A stretch of 64,000 nt of DNA, taken from positions 1 through 64,000 of the forward strand of contig NZ_AQQY01000002.1 of the NCBI RefSeq assembly GCF_000671395.1, given 5' to 3'. Below, in pieces: positions 63,170 through 64,000 of the stretch (positions are counted from its first letter, which is position 1; each line of letters begins with the position of its first letter). The notes beneath the pieces were generated by a model that saw nothing but the letters and a program-made list of their open reading frames with translations, was not told the origin of the DNA and ran no database searches. Source of the stretch: Actibacterium atlanticum. Lineage in GTDB: Bacteria; Pseudomonadota; Alphaproteobacteria; Rhodobacterales; Rhodobacteraceae. The translations under genes were made by a program, and so were the position numbers.

Positions 63170-63245
63170 CTATTACCGCCTTTTTGCACGCGCGTGCAAT
63201 CACTTTCTGCACGCGCGTGCAAAAAGGTTGGCGCACGCGCGTGCA
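63170..63245. promoter_or_regulatory. iolG promoter with three palindromic operators
   Basis: TGCACGCGCGTGCA occurs at 63185-63198 and 63208-63221, and CGCACGCGCGTGCA at 63232-63245, with starts 23 and 24 bases apart. On the minus strand TTGCAC (63199-63194) and TAATAG (63175-63170), 18 bases apart, form the likely iolG promoter, so the first operator covers its -35 box. The palindrome is the kind recognised by LacI-family repressors; binding by the adjacent regulator is inferred. Confidence 0.75.
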
Positions 63246-63287
63246 GAGAGATTGGATTCACGGTGTTTTTCGACTACGGTTCGGGAT

Positions 63288-64000
63288 ATGGAAGATCGAA
63301 CAGACAAGGCCAGCAGTGACAAAGCCACCTATCAGGTGACTGCCGATGATGTGGCAAAACTTGCGGGTGTGTCACGTTGGACGGTGAATCGCGCCTTTAA
63401 AAAGGAAGCGTCCATTTCGGCCAAAACCCGCGAAAAAGTAATGCAGGCGGCCGATACGCTTGGCTACCTTCCTGACTTGCTGGCCGCCAGCCTGGCGTCG
63501 GATCGCAGCAACCTCGTGTGCCTCATGGTTGACGACTTCGCCAACCCGCACAAGCTGGTGATGCTTGAACGTTTGACACGAATCCTGCGGAAACACGGCT
63601 GGGACAGTTTGCTTGTGAACACGGCGAACGACACCGAAACCTCTGCGGCCCTTATGAGTGCGAGCCAGAGGCGTGTTGATGCGGCTGTGGTTATCGGCAT
63701 TCAGTTCAACGACTCTAATCTGGCAACGGCCCAGGGCGCGCGTCGTGTGCGCAAGTTGATCGTCTTTGCGCGTTCATCCGAAAACCCGGATACTATCTCG
63801 GTCTGTTGTGATGATGTGGCGGCGATGGACACGATCACCGACTACGTCATCGAGAGGGGGTATCGGAAACCCCTGTTTCTTGCTGGCCCGCAAACCTCGT
63901 CGGCGCATCTGGGGCGCAAAGAGACTTTCCTTCGCCGTTGGAGCAACGAGTTCGGTCAAACGCCGGATTTTCTTGTCGCGGATAGATACGATGCGCGTTT
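63288..64000 (+). CDS. LacI-family regulator of inositol genes, truncated by window end
   Basis: The visible 237 residues begin with a LacI helix-turn-helix (VTADDVAKLAGVSRWTVNRAFKKE, residues 17-40) and the hinge QAADTLGYLPDLLAASLAS, followed by the sugar-binding-type effector domain. The gene runs past the end of the window. It is divergent from iolG, with the triple operator between them, so it is probably the repressor of this locus. The inducer is likely an inositol intermediate. Confidence 0.9.
   Translation, partial: MEDRTDKASSDKATYQVTADDVAKLAGVSRWTVNRAFKKEASISAKTREKVMQAADTLGYLPDLLAASLASDRSNLVCLMVDDFANPHKLVMLERLTRILRKHGWDSLLVNTANDTETSAALMSASQRRVDAAVVIGIQFNDSNLATAQGARRVRKLIVFARSSENPDTISVCCDDVAAMDTITDYVIERGYRKPLFLAGPQTSSAHLGRKETFLRRWSNEFGQTPDFLVADRYDAR

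Overview
The window reads as a chromosomal segment of a marine Roseobacter-type alphaproteobacterium (Rhodobacterales). The evidence is a combination of features, not one marker: alphaproteobacterial ribosomal-protein gene order, an ATP12-type F1 chaperone, the AapJQMP general amino-acid transporter, a short-LID adenylate kinase, a LuxR/LuxI pair, a pqqABCDE cluster and a fused IolC. I cannot name the genus from sequence alone.

Bases 1-22310 hold the S10-spc-alpha ribosomal-protein supercluster, starting just after the 3' end of tuf. It is not continuous. It is cut into five blocks: rpsJ-rplC-rplD-rplW; rplB-rpsS-rplV-rpsC-rplP; rpmC-rpsQ-rplN-rplX-rplE-rpsN-rpsH-rplF-rplR-rpsE-rpmD; rplO-secY-adk-rpsM-rpsK-rpoA; and rplQ. 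Four groups of accessory genes separate them: (a) an SMI1/KNR4 immunity-like gene, a 139-bp inverted-repeat element and a TetR/membrane-protein pair; (b) a small basic protein, a possible small RNA, a lipid-type methyltransferase, a YaiI protein and a 2OG-Fe(II) oxygenase; (c) a secreted RTX-like/beta-sandwich protein, a DUF1127 protein and a possibly leaderless immunity-like gene; (d) arsH. Each block that precedes accessory genes ends in a clear intrinsic terminator. Three of the restarting blocks have a good promoter and a structured leader.

Bases 22330-30715 carry a quorum-sensing pair with a divergent small protein, a periplasmic DegP-like protease, rarA, cytochrome c' with a b561-type cytochrome, and a tightly overlapping crcB-rluC-HAD-ATP12 operon. 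Bases 30932-35444 encode the AapJQMP transporter, with an attenuator after aapJ. SixA, ArgB, EngB, a MOSC protein and YidC follow on the minus strand.

The conserved rpmH-rnpA-yidD / yidC-MOSC-engB-argB neighbourhood is split by about 7 kb (40285-47291). That stretch holds a membrane EAL protein, ttcA, pqqABCDE and a secreted alginate-lyase-like protein. rpmH and pqqA are present although both are very short. A phased 11-bp direct repeat lies upstream of pqqA. Next come a TVP38-type membrane protein, a mercuric-reductase-like flavoprotein, an orphan histidine kinase and tRNA-Arg(ACG).

From 52403 to the end is a myo-inositol uptake and catabolism locus on the minus strand: a hydroxypyruvate-isomerase-like protein, iolB, iolE, iolD, iolC, a three-part sugar ABC transporter and iolG. 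It faces a divergent LacI-family regulator, cut by the window edge. Three nearly identical 14-bp palindromes lie between iolG and the regulator, one of them over the predicted iolG -35 box. Together these genes would import inositol, oxidise it to scyllo-inosose and process it as far as the kinase/aldolase step; iolA is not in the window.
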